Below, piece after piece: positions 31,364-42,219 of a stretch of 64,000 nt of DNA. The stretch comes from Citrobacter sp. Cu233 (GTDB taxonomy: Bacteria; Pseudomonadota; Gammaproteobacteria; Enterobacterales; Enterobacteriaceae), in NCBI RefSeq assembly GCF_030332225.1, contig NZ_JAOWIF010000035.1, positions 1-64,000 on the forward strand, given 5' to 3'. The position numbers were made by a program, and so were the translations under genes. The notes beneath the pieces were generated by a model. That model was given only the letters and a program-made list of their open reading frames with translations, was not told the DNA's origin and made no database searches. Each line of letters opens with the position of its first letter. The first letter of the stretch is position 1.

Positions 31364-32737
31364 GTGGATCATTTGCCTATATTTTGTCAACTACGTGACC
31401 GCGACTGCTTGATCGTCGGCGGTGGTGATGTCGCAGAACGCAAAGCGCGGTTACTGCTGGAAGCTGGTGCCCGTTTAACGGTCAATGCGCTGGCGTTTAT
31501 TCCGCAGTTCACCGTATGGGCAAATGAAGGCATGCTGACGCTGGTTGAGGGGCCATTCGATGAAGCCCTGCTCGACTCTTGCTGGCTGGCGATCGCCGCT
31601 ACTGATGACGATGCCGTTAACCTTAGCGTCAGCAATGCCGCAGAGACACGCCGTATTTTCTGTAACGTGGTCGATGCGCCAAAAGCGGCCAGTTTCATCA
31701 TGCCCTCAATTATCGACCGCTCTCCGCTGATGGTGGCAGTCTCCTCAGGCGGTACATCCCCAGTTCTTGCCCGCCTGCTACGTGAAAGACTCGAATCCGT
31801 GTTGCCGCAGCATCTGGGCCAGGTCGCACAGTATGCCGGGCAACTGCGCTCCCGGGTGAAAAAGCAGTTTGCCAGCATGGGTGAACGTCGCCGCTTCTGG
31901 GAAAAATTGTTTGTTAATGACCGCCTGGCGCAGTCGCTGGCAAACAACGACCAGCAAGCCGTAGAGGAAACCACTGAGCAATTGCTCAGCGAACCGCTGG
32001 ATCATCGCGGTGAAGTGGTGCTGGTTGGCGCCGGTCCTGGCGATGCCGGGCTGCTGACGCTGAAAGGGCTACAGCAGATCCAGCAAGCTGATGTGGTGGT
32101 GTATGACCGTCTGGTTTCCGACGATATCATGAACCTCGTGCGTCGCGACGCAGATCGTGTGTTCGTAGGCAAACGTGCCGGTTATCACTGCGTACCGCAG
32201 GAAGAGATCAACCAGATCCTGTTGCGTGAAGCGCAACAAGGTAAACGCGTAGTGCGACTGAAAGGCGGTGACCCGTTCATCTTTGGACGCGGTGGCGAAG
32301 AGCTGGAGACCCTGTGTCATGCCGGTATTCCATTCTCTGTCGTACCGGGCATTACCGCAGCTTCTGGTTGTTCTGCTTACTCCGGTATCCCACTGACCCA
32401 TCGCGATTATGCGCAGAGTGTACGCCTGGTCACCGGACACCTGAAAACAGGCGGTGAACTGGACTGGGAAAACCTGGCAGCAGAGAAACAAACACTGGTG
32501 TTCTACATGGGACTGAATCAGGCGGCAACGATTCAGGAAAAACTCATCGAGTTTGGTATGCAAGCCGATATGCCGGTTGCCCTGGTCGAGAATGGTACTG
32601 CCGTAACACAGCGCGTCGTCAGCGGTGTGCTGACACAGCTTGGTGAACTGGCAAAACAGGTTGAAAGCCCGGCACTGATTATCGTGGGCCGTGTTGTGGG
32701 ATTACGCGATAAGCTGAACTGGTTCTCGAATCATTAA
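31364..32737 (+). CDS. cysG: Siroheme synthase (trifunctional CysG)
   Basis: Makes siroheme for NirB and sulfite reductase. Residues ~1-200 form the dehydrogenase/ferrochelatase (CysG-B) with [17 protein letters not shown], and include a serine near 128 that is phosphorylated in Salmonella. Residues ~215-450 form uroporphyrinogen-III methyltransferase (CysG-A) with [15 protein letters not shown] and [13 protein letters not shown]. 457 residues, the family length. Last gene of nirBDC-cysG, 12 bases after nirC. Confidence 0.98.
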   Translation: MDHLPIFCQLRDRDCLIVGGGDVAERKARLLLEAGARLTVNALAFIPQFTVWANEGMLTLVEGPFDEALLDSCWLAIAATDDDAVNLSVSNAAETRRIFCNVVDAPKAASFIMPSIIDRSPLMVAVSSGGTSPVLARLLRERLESVLPQHLGQVAQYAGQLRSRVKKQFASMGERRRFWEKLFVNDRLAQSLANNDQQAVEETTEQLLSEPLDHRGEVVLVGAGPGDAGLLTLKGLQQIQQADVVVYDRLVSDDIMNLVRRDADRVFVGKRAGYHCVPQEEINQILLREAQQGKRVVRLKGGDPFIFGRGGEELETLCHAGIPFSVVPGITAASGCSAYSGIPLTHRDYAQSVRLVTGHLKTGGELDWENLAAEKQTLVFYMGLNQAATIQEKLIEFGMQADMPVALVENGTAVTQRVVSGVLTQLGELAKQVESPALIIVGRVVGLRDKLNWFSNH

Positions 32738-32766
32738 TTCGCCAATAACACCGAGATGATACGAAT

Positions 32767-32796
32767 AAAAAAACCGGGAATTTCCCGGTTTTTTTG
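32767..32796. terminator. Bidirectional terminator between cysG and trpS
   Basis: AAACCGGGAA / TTCCCGGTTT stem flanked by an A7 run and T7 run. It serves both converging genes and sits in the whole of the 77-base cysG-trpS gap. Confidence 0.93.
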
Positions 32797-32814
32797 GTTC
32801 TCGATGACGTACGT

Positions 32815-33819
32815 TTACGGCTTGGCAACAAATCCAATAGCTTCATACACAGCTTTCAGCGTTTGTGCAGCACGCGCGCTGGCTTTTTCTGCACCGTCTT
32901 TCATTACTTTCTGCAGGAAGGCTTCATCGTTACGGAAACGGTGATAGCGTTCCTGGAGTTCGGTCAGCATGCCGGAGACGGCTTCTGCGACTTCCCCCTT
33001 CAGATGACCATACATCTTGCCTTCAAAGTGCTGCTCCAGTTCAGGAATGCTCTGACCGGTCACGGCAGAGAGAATATCCAGCAGGTTGGCGACACCCGCT
33101 TTATTCTGCACATCGTAGCGTACAACAGGCGGCTCATCGGAATCCGTCATGGCGCGTTTGATCTTCTTCACCACAGATTTCGGATCTTCCAGCAGGCCGA
33201 TCACGTTATTACGGTTGTCATCCGACTTAGACATTTTCTTCGTCGGCTCCAGCAGGGACATCACGCGCGCACCGGACTTCGGAATAAACGGCTCCGGCAC
33301 TTTAAAGATATCGCCATACAGTGCGTTAAAACGCTGGGCGACATCACGGCTCAGCTCCAAATGCTGTTTCTGATCTTCCCCTACTGGTACCAGGTTGGTC
33401 TGGTACAGCAGAATATCGGCAGCCATCAGTACCGGGTAGTCGAACAGACCGGCATTGATGTTCTCTGCATAACGTGCGGATTTATCTTTGAACTGGGTCA
33501 TTCGGCTCAGTTCACCGAAATAGGTGTAGCAGTTCAGTGCCCAGCCTAACTGTGCATGTTCCGGCACATGCGACTGTACGAAGATGGTGCTTTTTTCAGG
33601 ATCGATACCGCACGCCAGGTACAGCGCCAGCGTATCCAGAGTTGCTTTACGCAGTTGCTGGGCATCCTGACGAACGGTGATAGCATGTTGGTCAACGATG
33701 CAATAGATGCAATGGTAGTCATCCTGCATGCTCACCCACTGACGCAGCGCACCCATATAGTTGCCAATGGTCAATTCACCTGAGGGCTGTGCGCCACTAA
33801 AAACGATGGGCTTAGTCAT
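32815..33819 (-). CDS. trpS: Tryptophanyl-tRNA synthetase
   Basis: Class Ic aminoacyl-tRNA synthetase, 334 residues from [20 protein letters not shown] (the HIGH-equivalent region). [12 protein letters not shown] is the KMSKS loop. The frame extends 18 codons upstream into gph, but ATG 33819 is the family start, and the gene overlaps gph by 8 bases. Last gene of the aroK superoperon. Confidence 0.97.
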   Translation of the reverse strand: MTKPIVFSGAQPSGELTIGNYMGALRQWVSMQDDYHCIYCIVDQHAITVRQDAQQLRKATLDTLALYLACGIDPEKSTIFVQSHVPEHAQLGWALNCYTYFGELSRMTQFKDKSARYAENINAGLFDYPVLMAADILLYQTNLVPVGEDQKQHLELSRDVAQRFNALYGDIFKVPEPFIPKSGARVMSLLEPTKKMSKSDDNRNNVIGLLEDPKSVVKKIKRAMTDSDEPPVVRYDVQNKAGVANLLDILSAVTGQSIPELEQHFEGKMYGHLKGEVAEAVSGMLTELQERYHRFRNDEAFLQKVMKDGAEKASARAAQTLKAVYEAIGFVAKP

Positions 33820-34570
33820 TTTTTGATTCCTGATTTTCGCTATGCGGAAGCCCGAGAGCGGGCAGTAGTTCATTAATACGCTCGGATATGACGTCAGGCT
33901 GGCTCAGCGCAATTGACTCACCATAGTTATAGCCATAAGTCAGGCCAACGGATGGGCAGCCAGCGGCTTTTGCCGCCTGAATATCATTACGAGAATCCCC
34001 AACAAAGAGCAATTGCTCAGGTCTGATGCCAAGCTTGCTTGCTACCAACAGCAGCGGGTCCGGATGCGGTTTTTTGTTCTGTACGTCATCACCACCGATG
34101 ACCACACTAAAATATTTGGCAATATCCAGCGCATCAAGTAACGGCGCGACAAACGGCGTCGGTTTATTGGTCACCAGACCCAGCGGCAATCCGTTGGCAT
34201 GCAGTGCGCCCAACGTGTCGGCTACATCAGGGAACAGGAACGTCCCCTCTTCGGCGACATCGCCGTAATATCTGTCGAACAGCTTGCGCAGAATTCGCAC
34301 CTGTTCCGCAGTGGGAATATCGTCATCAACAGGCGGTTTGCCCATCGTTTTACGTAAGGTCGCACGCTCCTGACGGGACCAGGCAAGCGCACGTTCCATC
34401 AACACATCGGCACCATTACCAATCCAGGTAATGACACGCTCTTCACCCGCTACCGGTAGCTCCAGCGCATACAGCGCCATATCTACCGCGGCGGTTAATC
34501 CCGGCGCACTGTCAACCAGCGTGCCGTCGAGGTCAAATGCTACGCCCCGAATGTCCTGAAATTTATCCAT
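33812..34570 (-). CDS. gph: Phosphoglycolate phosphatase
   Basis: HAD-superfamily phosphatase removing 2-phosphoglycolate formed during DNA repair. 252 residues with the DxDGT motif in [13 protein letters not shown] (near 12), the motif II threonine in LVTNKPT, and the C-terminal [14 protein letters not shown]. Overlaps rpe by 8 bases and trpS by 8. Confidence 0.97.
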   Translation of the reverse strand: MDKFQDIRGVAFDLDGTLVDSAPGLTAAVDMALYALELPVAGEERVITWIGNGADVLMERALAWSRQERATLRKTMGKPPVDDDIPTAEQVRILRKLFDRYYGDVAEEGTFLFPDVADTLGALHANGLPLGLVTNKPTPFVAPLLDALDIAKYFSVVIGGDDVQNKKPHPDPLLLVASKLGIRPEQLLFVGDSRNDIQAAKAAGCPSVGLTYGYNYGESIALSQPDVISERINELLPALGLPHSENQESKND

Positions 34571-35240
34571 GACTTACCTTCGCCAGTTCATTGCGCATTT
34601 CATCAATGACTTTTTTGTAGTCCGGTTGGTCGAAAATCGCGGAGCCTGCGACAAACATATCCGCACCGGCAGCCGCGATTTCACCAATGTTGTTCACCTT
34701 GACGCCGCCATCCACTTCCAGACGGATGTCATAGCCAGACTCATCAATACGACGACGGACTTCGCGTAGTTTATCCAGCGTTTGCGGGATAAAGGACTGT
34801 CCACCAAAACCTGGGTTAACAGACATCAGCAGGATCACATCCAGCTTATCCATGACATAGTCCAGATAGCTCAGCGGCGTAGCCGGGTTGAACACCAGCC
34901 CCGCTTTACAGCCATTCTCTTTGATCAGTTGCAAAGTGCGATCGACGTGTTCGGAGGCTTCCGGGTGAAAAGTAATGATGCTGGCACCGGCCGCTGCGAA
35001 ATCAGGGACAATTCGATCAACTGGCTTCACCATCAGATGAACATCAATCGGAGCGGTGATCCCATATTTACGCAGCGATTTCAGTACCATCGGGCCGATG
35101 GTCAGGTTCGGCACGTAGTGGTTATCCATGACGTCGAAGTGAACGACATCAGCACCCGCCGTCAGTGCTTTCGCGGTGTCCTCACCCAGGCGGGCAAAAT
35201 CAGCCGACAGAATTGAGGGGGCAATCAAATACTGTTTCAT
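34563..35240 (-). CDS. rpe: Ribulose-phosphate 3-epimerase
   Basis: Pentose-phosphate enzyme interconverting ribulose-5-P and xylulose-5-P. 225-residue TIM barrel with [13 protein letters not shown], the metal-binding [28 protein letters not shown] and [10 protein letters not shown]. Gene order dam-rpe-gph-trpS is the enterobacterial one. Confidence 0.98.
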   Translation of the reverse strand: MKQYLIAPSILSADFARLGEDTAKALTAGADVVHFDVMDNHYVPNLTIGPMVLKSLRKYGITAPIDVHLMVKPVDRIVPDFAAAGASIITFHPEASEHVDRTLQLIKENGCKAGLVFNPATPLSYLDYVMDKLDVILLMSVNPGFGGQSFIPQTLDKLREVRRRIDESGYDIRLEVDGGVKVNNIGEIAAAGADMFVAGSAIFDQPDYKKVIDEMRNELAKVSHG

Positions 35241-35257
35241 CCGCTTCTCCTTGAGAA

Positions 35258-36094
35258 TTATTTTTTCGCAGGCGTTGCGACTCCTGGTTTGTATAGCGCC
35301 AGCAGTTCGTTCACCTTTTTACGTGTGCCGCCGTTGCTACTTATACTGCGCCGCACTTTGACCTGAAAATGTTTCGCCGCTCGATACCATTCACGGGTAT
35401 CCGGCGTGTCATGATTCGAAATTAACACCGGGATCTGCTTACTGACCAGCTTTTCTGCCATCTCGGCCAGATGCGCCTGCTCTTTCGGGCTAAAGCTGTT
35501 GGTATGATACGCGGTGAAATTTGCCGTCGCCGAGAGCGGTGCATATGGCGGGTCACAGTAGACCACAGAGTTGGTATCCGCACGATCCATGCACTCTTCA
35601 TAGGAGAGGCAATGGAACTCTGCATTTTGCGCTTTTTCGGCAAAATGGTACAACTCGGCTTCCGGGAAGTAGGGTTTTTTATAACGACCAAAGGGGACGT
35701 TAAACTCACCGCGCAGGTTATAACGGCATAACCCGTTATAGCCAAAACGGTTGAGATATAAAAACAACACTGCACGTCGGAACGAGTCCTGGCAGGCATT
35801 AAATTCTTCCCGGAGCTGGTAGTACACCTCAGCCTGATTCGTTTCAGGCATAAACAGCTCACGTGAAGCCTGCACATACTCATCGGTACGCGTCTTCACG
35901 ATGTTATAGAGACTGATCAGGTCGCTGTTGATATCGGCAAGAATATAACGAGAAAAGTCGGTGTTGAGAAACACCGACCCGGCACCCACGAAGGGTTCAA
36001 TCAGGCACTCACCCTGAGGTAAATGCCGTTTGATATCATCAAGCAGGGGGTATTTCCCCCCTGCCCATTTCAAAAAAGCGCGATTTTTTTTCAT
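35258..36094 (-). CDS. dam: DNA adenine methyltransferase Dam
   Basis: Methylates adenine in GATC, guiding mismatch repair, replication timing and gene regulation. 278 residues with the SAM motif [11 protein letters not shown] at 7-17, [12 protein letters not shown] at 33-44 and the catalytic DPPY at 181-184. It lies 17 bases upstream of rpe. Confidence 0.98.
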   Translation of the reverse strand: MKKNRAFLKWAGGKYPLLDDIKRHLPQGECLIEPFVGAGSVFLNTDFSRYILADINSDLISLYNIVKTRTDEYVQASRELFMPETNQAEVYYQLREEFNACQDSFRRAVLFLYLNRFGYNGLCRYNLRGEFNVPFGRYKKPYFPEAELYHFAEKAQNAEFHCLSYEECMDRADTNSVVYCDPPYAPLSATANFTAYHTNSFSPKEQAHLAEMAEKLVSKQIPVLISNHDTPDTREWYRAAKHFQVKVRRSISSNGGTRKKVNELLALYKPGVATPAKK

Positions 36095-36211
36095 GCTGAC
36101 TAACTAATTACACCTTCTCCGGCTGTGGAGAAAGCTCCGACAGCATCCTGCGCTTTAGTCTTTGTCCCGCAATTGGGCGAAACAGCAAACCATTGCAGAA
36201 CATATCCTATC

Positions 36212-37516
36212 TTACTTCAAATCGGCCTGAACCTGGTGCAGCGGTTTTGCCCACGGATTTTTCGCCTGAATGTCGGCGGGTAACGTAGACACTGCACGTT
36301 TCGCATCTTCTTTAGACGCATACACGCCCGTCACCAGAACATACCACGGTTGACCATTACGCGTCGTCTGGTACACCACGTAGTTCTTCAGGTTCTCTTT
36401 TTTCGCCCAACCATTCAGGTTGTCGTAGTTAGAGGAACTGCTGAGCTGCAGCGTGTAGTGACTGGATGGGGCTGATTTTAACGCACCAACATTCCCTGCA
36501 CTTTTCGCACCACCAGCAACCGGTGTTGCTGTCGTTGGTGCAGGTGTTGCAGTCTGCTGAGCTGGCGCGGTGCTTGCCGTTGCTTTTGGCTCAGTTGACG
36601 CTTTCGGTGTCGCGGTTACCACTGGCGCTTTCGTTGTTGTCGTCGGCGCGGTCGCGGTCACAGTCGGTTTCGCCTGAGCGACAGGTTTCGGCTCTGCTGG
36701 CGTCGCTCTTACCGTGGTCTGCGGCTTGCTCTTCGGCTCAATAACAGCCTGTTTGCGTTCCTGATGTGCAGCTGCTGTACGTTCTGCTGGCTCAGTCTTC
36801 GCAGTCTGACGCCCTGCATTACCATTGCGAACTGGCGCTACGGTAGCAGGTTCAGTTGGCAGCGTAGAGTTGACTACGACGTTGTTAACCTGTGCCTGAC
36901 CTTGCGGCTGCGTCAGCGCATTGTTCAGATCGCCCTGAACTTCAACGCGCTGCTGACCTTCTGCTGTGGCAGGTGCCTGGCCTTGAGTCGGGGTAGAGGA
37001 AATCGGCGGCAGAGAAACATCCTGCTGCGTATTACCAGCGGTCTGCTCAGCACCCGTCGCAGGCATTGTGGTGTTCGCCTGATCCGTCGCATTGCTGCCA
37101 GAAAGATCGATGCTCTTCTCACCAGACGCAGCCTGCTCGCTGGAAGAGGAAGATGAGGGGGCCTTCAGTGCGGAACCGATACCGACAATCAGCAGCAGCA
37201 GTACCAGAACACCCACACCCATCATAATGTACTGACGGGAGGCTGGTTTACTGACCGCTTTTTTACGCTTGCGTGGGCGACGTTCTACACGTTCTTCATC
37301 CACAACATCGTCATCAGATTCATAGTCTTCTTCAATGTCCTGCTCTTCATCACGCTCTTTACGTGCCCGCGCAGGACGGCGATCGTCGGCATCCAGATCA
37401 ACATCATCAAAATTGATTTGTGGCTCATTATCGCGTTCAGACGATTGACGAGAACGACCAGTACGACGATCGCTGGGATCGGGTTTCAGCTCGTCTTCTG
37501 GTTTGAATTCATCCAT
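36212..37516 (-). CDS. damX: Cell division protein DamX
   Basis: Septal-ring inner-membrane protein of 434 residues. The acidic/basic cytoplasmic N-terminus is followed by one membrane segment (~96-117), a long Ala/Thr/Pro/Gln-rich periplasmic linker and a C-terminal SPOR domain (~350-430, [17 protein letters not shown]) that binds denuded septal peptidoglycan. The linker is low complexity, so length variation there is normal. Confidence 0.96.
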   Translation of the reverse strand: MDEFKPEDELKPDPSDRRTGRSRQSSERDNEPQINFDDVDLDADDRRPARARKERDEEQDIEEDYESDDDVVDEERVERRPRKRKKAVSKPASRQYIMMGVGVLVLLLLIVGIGSALKAPSSSSSSEQAASGEKSIDLSGSNATDQANTTMPATGAEQTAGNTQQDVSLPPISSTPTQGQAPATAEGQQRVEVQGDLNNALTQPQGQAQVNNVVVNSTLPTEPATVAPVRNGNAGRQTAKTEPAERTAAAHQERKQAVIEPKSKPQTTVRATPAEPKPVAQAKPTVTATAPTTTTKAPVVTATPKASTEPKATASTAPAQQTATPAPTTATPVAGGAKSAGNVGALKSAPSSHYTLQLSSSSNYDNLNGWAKKENLKNYVVYQTTRNGQPWYVLVTGVYASKEDAKRAVSTLPADIQAKNPWAKPLHQVQADLK

Positions 37517-37612
37517 TTAACACCCCACTCAAAGGTTAATGCTTACGACTTTGCACATAACCTGAAGCTAAAAGACTTACGCTTTACAACGCAAGCCTGA
37601 CCTTTCTTGTTG

Positions 37613-38701
37613 TTACGCCTGCTGGCAATCAGCAATCGCGTTAAGAACCACCTCATGCGACACTCCGCCGCGTACTTCACTCTTCCCTATTGCCTGCGGA
37701 AGTACTAAACGAATATCTCCCGCCAACACTTTTTTATCTCGCTGCATGTGCGGCAAATAAGCCTGTGCAGACATTTCACGCGGCCCATTCACCGGTAAAC
37801 CTGCGCGCTGCAACAGCGTAATAATGCGCTGCGTTTCAGCGGAGGTAAACTGGCCCAAACGTTCTGACGTGCGGGCAGCCATTACCATACCTGCTGCGAC
37901 GGCTTCACCATGTAACCAATTGCCATAACCCATTTCAGCTTCGATAGCATGGCCAAACGTGTGTCCCAGATTCAGTAAAGCACGTAAGCCCATTTCTCGC
38001 TCGTCCGCTGCGACAACTTCTGCTTTCAGCTCACAACAACGGCGAATACAGTACGCCATTGCCGGACCATCCAGACGTAATAATGCGTCCAGATTGTCTT
38101 CCAGCCAGCTGAAAAATTCACCGTCAAGGATGATGCCGTATTTGATCACTTCCGCCAGGCCCGATGCCAATTCACGCGCAGGAAGCGTTTTCAGGCAGTC
38201 GAGATCCACCACCACGGAGGCCGGTTGGTAAAACGCGCCAATCATGTTTTTACCGAGGGGATGGTTTACGGCGGTTTTACCGCCTACGGAGGAGTCAACC
38301 TGCGACAACAGCGTTGTCGGGACTTGAATAAAACGAACACCACGCTGATAGCTGGCTGCTGCAAAACCGGTAAGATCGCCAATCACGCCGCCGCCAAGTG
38401 CGACCAGCGTGGTATCACGACCATGCGGTTTTTGCAGTAACGCAGTGAAGACCGTATCCAGAACCGTCAGGCTTTTATACTGCTCGCCATCGGGAAGGAT
38501 AACGCTATCAACGTTAACACCCGCCTGTTCAAGTACGCCGCGAACCTTATCGAGATAAAGGGGAGCCAGGGTTTCGTTGGTCACCAACATAACCTGATCG
38601 CCCGATTTCAGCGGTAAGAATGAAGCTGGCTCATTAAACAAACCAGCCGCGATGGTGATAGGGTAACTACGTTCCCCGAGAGTGACTGTAATCCTCTCCA
38701 T
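37613..38701 (-). CDS. aroB: 3-dehydroquinate synthase
   Basis: Second step of the shikimate pathway (DAHP to 3-dehydroquinate), NAD- and metal-dependent. 362 residues with the NAD loop [15 protein letters not shown] (near 105), [11 protein letters not shown] and metal-ligand histidines in [12 protein letters not shown] and [10 protein letters not shown]. Lies 57 bases after aroK. Confidence 0.98.
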   Translation of the reverse strand: MERITVTLGERSYPITIAAGLFNEPASFLPLKSGDQVMLVTNETLAPLYLDKVRGVLEQAGVNVDSVILPDGEQYKSLTVLDTVFTALLQKPHGRDTTLVALGGGVIGDLTGFAAASYQRGVRFIQVPTTLLSQVDSSVGGKTAVNHPLGKNMIGAFYQPASVVVDLDCLKTLPARELASGLAEVIKYGIILDGEFFSWLEDNLDALLRLDGPAMAYCIRRCCELKAEVVAADEREMGLRALLNLGHTFGHAIEAEMGYGNWLHGEAVAAGMVMAARTSERLGQFTSAETQRIITLLQRAGLPVNGPREMSAQAYLPHMQRDKKVLAGDIRLVLPQAIGKSEVRGGVSHEVVLNAIADCQQA

Positions 38702-38758
38702 TACGCGACATCCACCTTAGTTACTTGTACCCGCAGACGAGTGTGTATTCAGCCAGAA

Positions 38759-39280
38759 TTAGTTGCTTTCCAACATATGAATAATCTGGTTTGCTACGAC
38801 CTTCGCGCTCTGATCGTCGGTGCGAATGGTCACATCAGCAATCTCTTCATACAGAGGATTGCGTTCGTCAGCCAATGCTTCCAGAACCTCACGCGGCGGC
38901 GATTCTACCTGCAGCAGCGGGCGTTTCTTGTCACGTTGAGTACGTGCAAGTTGTTTTTCAATTGTCGTTTCAAGATAGACCACGACGCCACGCGCGGAAA
39001 GACGGTTACGTGTTTCACGTGATTTTACAGAGCCACCGCCAGTTGCCAGCACAATACCCTGTTTTTCCGTCAACTCGTTGATGACTTTTTCTTCGCGATC
39101 ACGGAAGCCGTCTTCACCTTCTACATCGAAGACCCAGCCCACATCAGCTCCGGTTCGTTTCTCAATCTCTTGATCAGAATCGTAAAATTCCATATTGAGT
39201 TGTTGAGCTAACTGGCGCCCAATAGTGCTTTTTCCGGCACCCATAGGCCCAACCAGAAAGATATTGCGTTTCTCTGCCAT
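38759..39280 (-). CDS. aroK: Shikimate kinase I
   Basis: Phosphorylates shikimate using ATP. 173 residues with the P-loop [12 protein letters not shown] (11-22), [11 protein letters not shown] and the lid region with RDKKRPLL. First gene of the aroK-aroB-damX-dam-rpe-gph-trpS run. Confidence 0.98.
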   Translation of the reverse strand: MAEKRNIFLVGPMGAGKSTIGRQLAQQLNMEFYDSDQEIEKRTGADVGWVFDVEGEDGFRDREEKVINELTEKQGIVLATGGGSVKSRETRNRLSARGVVVYLETTIEKQLARTQRDKKRPLLQVESPPREVLEALADERNPLYEEIADVTIRTDDQSAKVVANQIIHMLESN

Positions 39281-39684
39281 TTTTTCGGTACTACTAAGAC
39301 TATTCGTTAATGGTAAACCCGCTTCGCAGACACTCGGCGCAGCAGGACATGAACTGAAACCTCATAAGATATTGCGAGAGTCAGACTGAAAATTATCTCA
39401 ATACTCAAGCGGGTTTGGCAACTGAATAAATCACCAAACCTTACGCATTTCTGGTCGTGGCAGGCATGCTACCCTGCAAACATCTGACCTGACGACGAGT
39501 CGTGTAGCCAAATGACGCCAAATAAGCCTATGACACACCACCGGAAAGGCGAAGCGTATTCACTGCTGCATAAGTAAAGAAAAGTCCCGACACTCAAATC
39601 GGTACTCCTTGTATGCTAAATACACCCGCACGTCAAATCCCTGAAACGTGTTCATCGCAAAAACAACGGGGTTTCATGCATAAG
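39281..39684. other. Intergenic region between hofQ and aroK
   Basis: 404 bases without a supportable gene. It should contain the aroK promoters and the hofQ 3' end, but I find no near-consensus promoter, strong terminator or repeat in it. Confidence 0.6.
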
Positions 39685-40923
39685 TTATTCTGTTGAGACC
39701 AGTCTGGGCGTGATAAAAACCACTAACTCTCGCCGCTCATCTTCTTTACCATCATGACGAAAAAAATGGCCTAGCAAAGGAATGTCGCCGAGTAACGGCA
39801 CACTGTCAGCTGCTGATTTATTTTTATGTGAAAAAATCCCGCCCAACGCGATCGTTTCACCACTCTTAACCTCCACCAGGGTTTCAATTTCCTGCTTATC
39901 GATGGCCAGCACTTCGCCATCCGCTTGCTGTAGCACCTGTCCGGGAACATTCTGGCTAATATGCAGTTTCAGTCTGATCCGCCCTTTCTGCAGTACTGTT
40001 GGCGTTACTTCCATCCCCAGCACCGCTTCTTTAAATTCGACAGACGTTGCGCCGCTTTCACCACTGGAGACCTGATACGGGATTTCACTGCCCTGCTTAA
40101 TACTGGCAGGTTGCAGATGAGAAGCCAGTAATCGAGGGCTGGCGATGATATCGAGCTGCTGTTTTTGCTCCAGTGCAGACAACTCAAGCTCCAGCAAACG
40201 ACCATTAATGCGGCCAATATTAAATCCCACCCGCGATGTTGCAGTAGACACCGAAAGATCGCTGGCCAGCGTGGTGACATTCCCCACCTCCCCTGGCTGC
40301 TGTGCATCTGCCAGCGACCACTTCACCCCCAGCTCACGCAAACTTTTTTCATTAATCGTGACGATGTGCGCCGCCAGTTCGACCTGTTCAACGGGCAAGT
40401 CCATTTGCGCCACCCACTGTTCCAGTATGTTTAGCGCAACCGCGTTGTCACGCAGCAGCAGGCGGTTGGTACGCTTATCGACCGTTATACTTCCTTTAGT
40501 ACTCAGCAGTTTTTCACCAGCTTTTGCCAACTCAGTGGCATCCGCGTATAGCAAAATTATGTTGCGCTGTTCCAGCGGTAAACTGGCCTGAATCCGCGCT
40601 TGTTCACTCTCCAGGCGGGCTGCATTTTCGTTTTGCCAGCGTACAGTATGCACATACAGAATATTTCCCTCCTGGCGTAACACCAGTCCGGCGCTTTTTA
40701 CCACCGTCTGCAATGCCTGTTTCCACGGCACATCCGTCAAATGCAATGACAGCGTACCGTTCACATCCGGTGACACCACCAGATTTTTCTTCTCCTGCAT
40801 CGCCAGCGCCTGCAGCACCTGTACAACGGGAACATCATCCACCACCAGCGTCACGTTTTGTGCTTTCCCGGCCAGCACGCTGGGTATAACGGTCATCAGC
40901 ACGATGACTATCCATCGCTTCAT
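39685..40923 (-). CDS. hofQ: Secretin-like outer-membrane protein HofQ
   Basis: PilQ/ComE-type secretin required in E. coli for use of extracellular DNA as a nutrient. 412 residues from MKRWIVIVLMTVIPSVLA (signal peptide). It has STN/N1-type repeats (VVQVLQALAMQEKKNLVVS) and a C-terminal secretin domain (GMEVTPTVL, ETLVEVKSGETIALGGIF, VPLLGDIPLLGHFFR). The reading frame opens 14 codons earlier. It overlaps the end of hofP by 89 bases. Confidence 0.94.
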   Translation of the reverse strand: MKRWIVIVLMTVIPSVLAGKAQNVTLVVDDVPVVQVLQALAMQEKKNLVVSPDVNGTLSLHLTDVPWKQALQTVVKSAGLVLRQEGNILYVHTVRWQNENAARLESEQARIQASLPLEQRNIILLYADATELAKAGEKLLSTKGSITVDKRTNRLLLRDNAVALNILEQWVAQMDLPVEQVELAAHIVTINEKSLRELGVKWSLADAQQPGEVGNVTTLASDLSVSTATSRVGFNIGRINGRLLELELSALEQKQQLDIIASPRLLASHLQPASIKQGSEIPYQVSSGESGATSVEFKEAVLGMEVTPTVLQKGRIRLKLHISQNVPGQVLQQADGEVLAIDKQEIETLVEVKSGETIALGGIFSHKNKSAADSVPLLGDIPLLGHFFRHDGKEDERRELVVFITPRLVSTE

Positions 40924-41239
40924 TCGCCTCTCCTTGTCGTTGCCACTGCCACCGTGATGGCTCACAATCGTTCCCTGTGTCGATAGTTACGCTTTGGGCT
41001 GTCACCTGAGATACTCTCCAGATACTATTCAGAACATCTCGCTGCTCGACCCTCCGCCATTTGTGTTGACCATCCCGAATAAAACCAATTGAGCGTCCTC
41101 CCTGGATCACCGCCCCCTGATAACGCCATGCCGACAACTCAGCCATCCGGCAGAGATCCTCTGGCGGCTGAAAGGGATTGCGCATGCCGGTCAGCAGCAG
41201 CACGCTAAAACACGCGAACAGCCAGCGCTTAGTCATCAT
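40835..41239 (-). CDS. hofP: Pilus-assembly-type protein HofP
   Basis: PilP-like protein of 134 residues with an N-terminal hydrophobic signal (WLFACFSVLLLTGM) and a conserved RNPFQPPEDLCR segment. Its C-terminal ~30 codons are read in another frame as the start of hofQ. The hof operon is implicated in DNA uptake as a carbon source. Confidence 0.9.
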   Translation of the reverse strand: MMTKRWLFACFSVLLLTGMRNPFQPPEDLCRMAELSAWRYQGAVIQGGRSIGFIRDGQHKWRRVEQRDVLNSIWRVSQVTAQSVTIDTGNDCEPSRWQWQRQGEANEAMDSHRADDRYTQRAGRESTKRDAGGG

Positions 41240-41696
41240 TCTGATGCTCCAGCTGTATCGTCAACAACACATCAGCATCTTCTGCACTAAGAGAAAACTG
41301 ACTCGTACTCATCCCCTGTTCCGCCAGTCGGGCAAACACCTGTGGGACCGCATCCCACGCAGTTTTCAGTGCCAGTTCGCCTCCCCGTACGGAGGGCTGC
41401 CAGTGGATCAGACGTGTAAGAGAGGTTTGATATACCAATGGGGAAAAAGGAGCCGGCCTCGCTTCAGTGGGAGAAAAGGGTTTCCCAACCGATGACGCCA
41501 ACAGATACAAATTGCGCCATTGTTCTTGAATAGCCACGCGTTGGCGGATTAATGCTGCCTGCTGCGCCTTCCGTTGCTGCTCTGCTGGATAAAAGCACAG
41601 CAGCGCAGCCGTGATCAGGACCAACATCCAGCAGCCCCAGCACAAAAGTCGAAACCGTGGCGTCTGCGCTAACCAGCTATCACAAAGCGCCTGCAT
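41229..41696 (-). CDS. hofO: HofO, type IV pilus-like assembly protein
   Basis: PilO-like protein, 155 residues, with one N-terminal membrane segment (LLCWGCWMLVLITAALLCFY) and a periplasmic domain. Divergent in sequence, but its position between hofN and hofP is diagnostic. Overlaps hofN by 17 bases and hofP by 11. Confidence 0.9.
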   Translation of the reverse strand: MQALCDSWLAQTPRFRLLCWGCWMLVLITAALLCFYPAEQQRKAQQAALIRQRVAIQEQWRNLYLLASSVGKPFSPTEARPAPFSPLVYQTSLTRLIHWQPSVRGGELALKTAWDAVPQVFARLAEQGMSTSQFSLSAEDADVLLTIQLEHQNDD

Positions 41697-42219
41697 GCAT
41701 AACGCTCCGTATCAGACGATAGTGAAACTGCCAGCGCCCCTGCGCATCTTGTCGCGTTTCCCCTGGGCTTCCCAATTGAAACCCGGGGTGTTTACGTAGC
41801 TGCGTCTCCAGTCTATGAAGCGCAGCAACGTTCAGCGCAAGCCCTGTCAGCTCCAGCGTATCCTGCTGCCAGGTCATTCCTGTTAACCACGCCTGTTCTG
41901 GCAGCAACTCGGCCACTCCTTGTAAAACAGACTGCCAGCTTCGCATCTGTTCACGCCGTTTTTCTCTTTGTTGCGCCTGCTGCCATTGTTGTTGACGCTG
42001 TTGCAGGCGCGGCTTGAGCGCTATCAGGGTTTCAGCCCGCATTTTTTCGGCATCTGCCAACAGTAATTCGACCCGATTATCTACGCGAGAAAGCGCGTAA
42101 TAACCCAACGCGATACCCACAATAGCCAGTAAAGATCCACTCAGTAACGTTCCCCACCATTGCAGACAGGCGTACCGCCGCGACTGGCGCCAGGGCAAAA
42201 GATTGATGGTCGCCGTCAT
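41680..42219 (-). CDS. hofN: HofN, PilN-like inner-membrane protein
   Basis: 179 residues with the PilN-like N-terminus INLLPWRQSRR, one membrane segment (~20-43) and a Gln/Arg-rich coiled coil (~60-105). Predicted part of the HofMNOP inner-membrane platform. Its ATG abuts the hofM stop. Confidence 0.92.
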   Translation of the reverse strand: MTATINLLPWRQSRRYACLQWWGTLLSGSLLAIVGIALGYYALSRVDNRVELLLADAEKMRAETLIALKPRLQQRQQQWQQAQQREKRREQMRSWQSVLQGVAELLPEQAWLTGMTWQQDTLELTGLALNVAALHRLETQLRKHPGFQLGSPGETRQDAQGRWQFHYRLIRSVMHAGAL

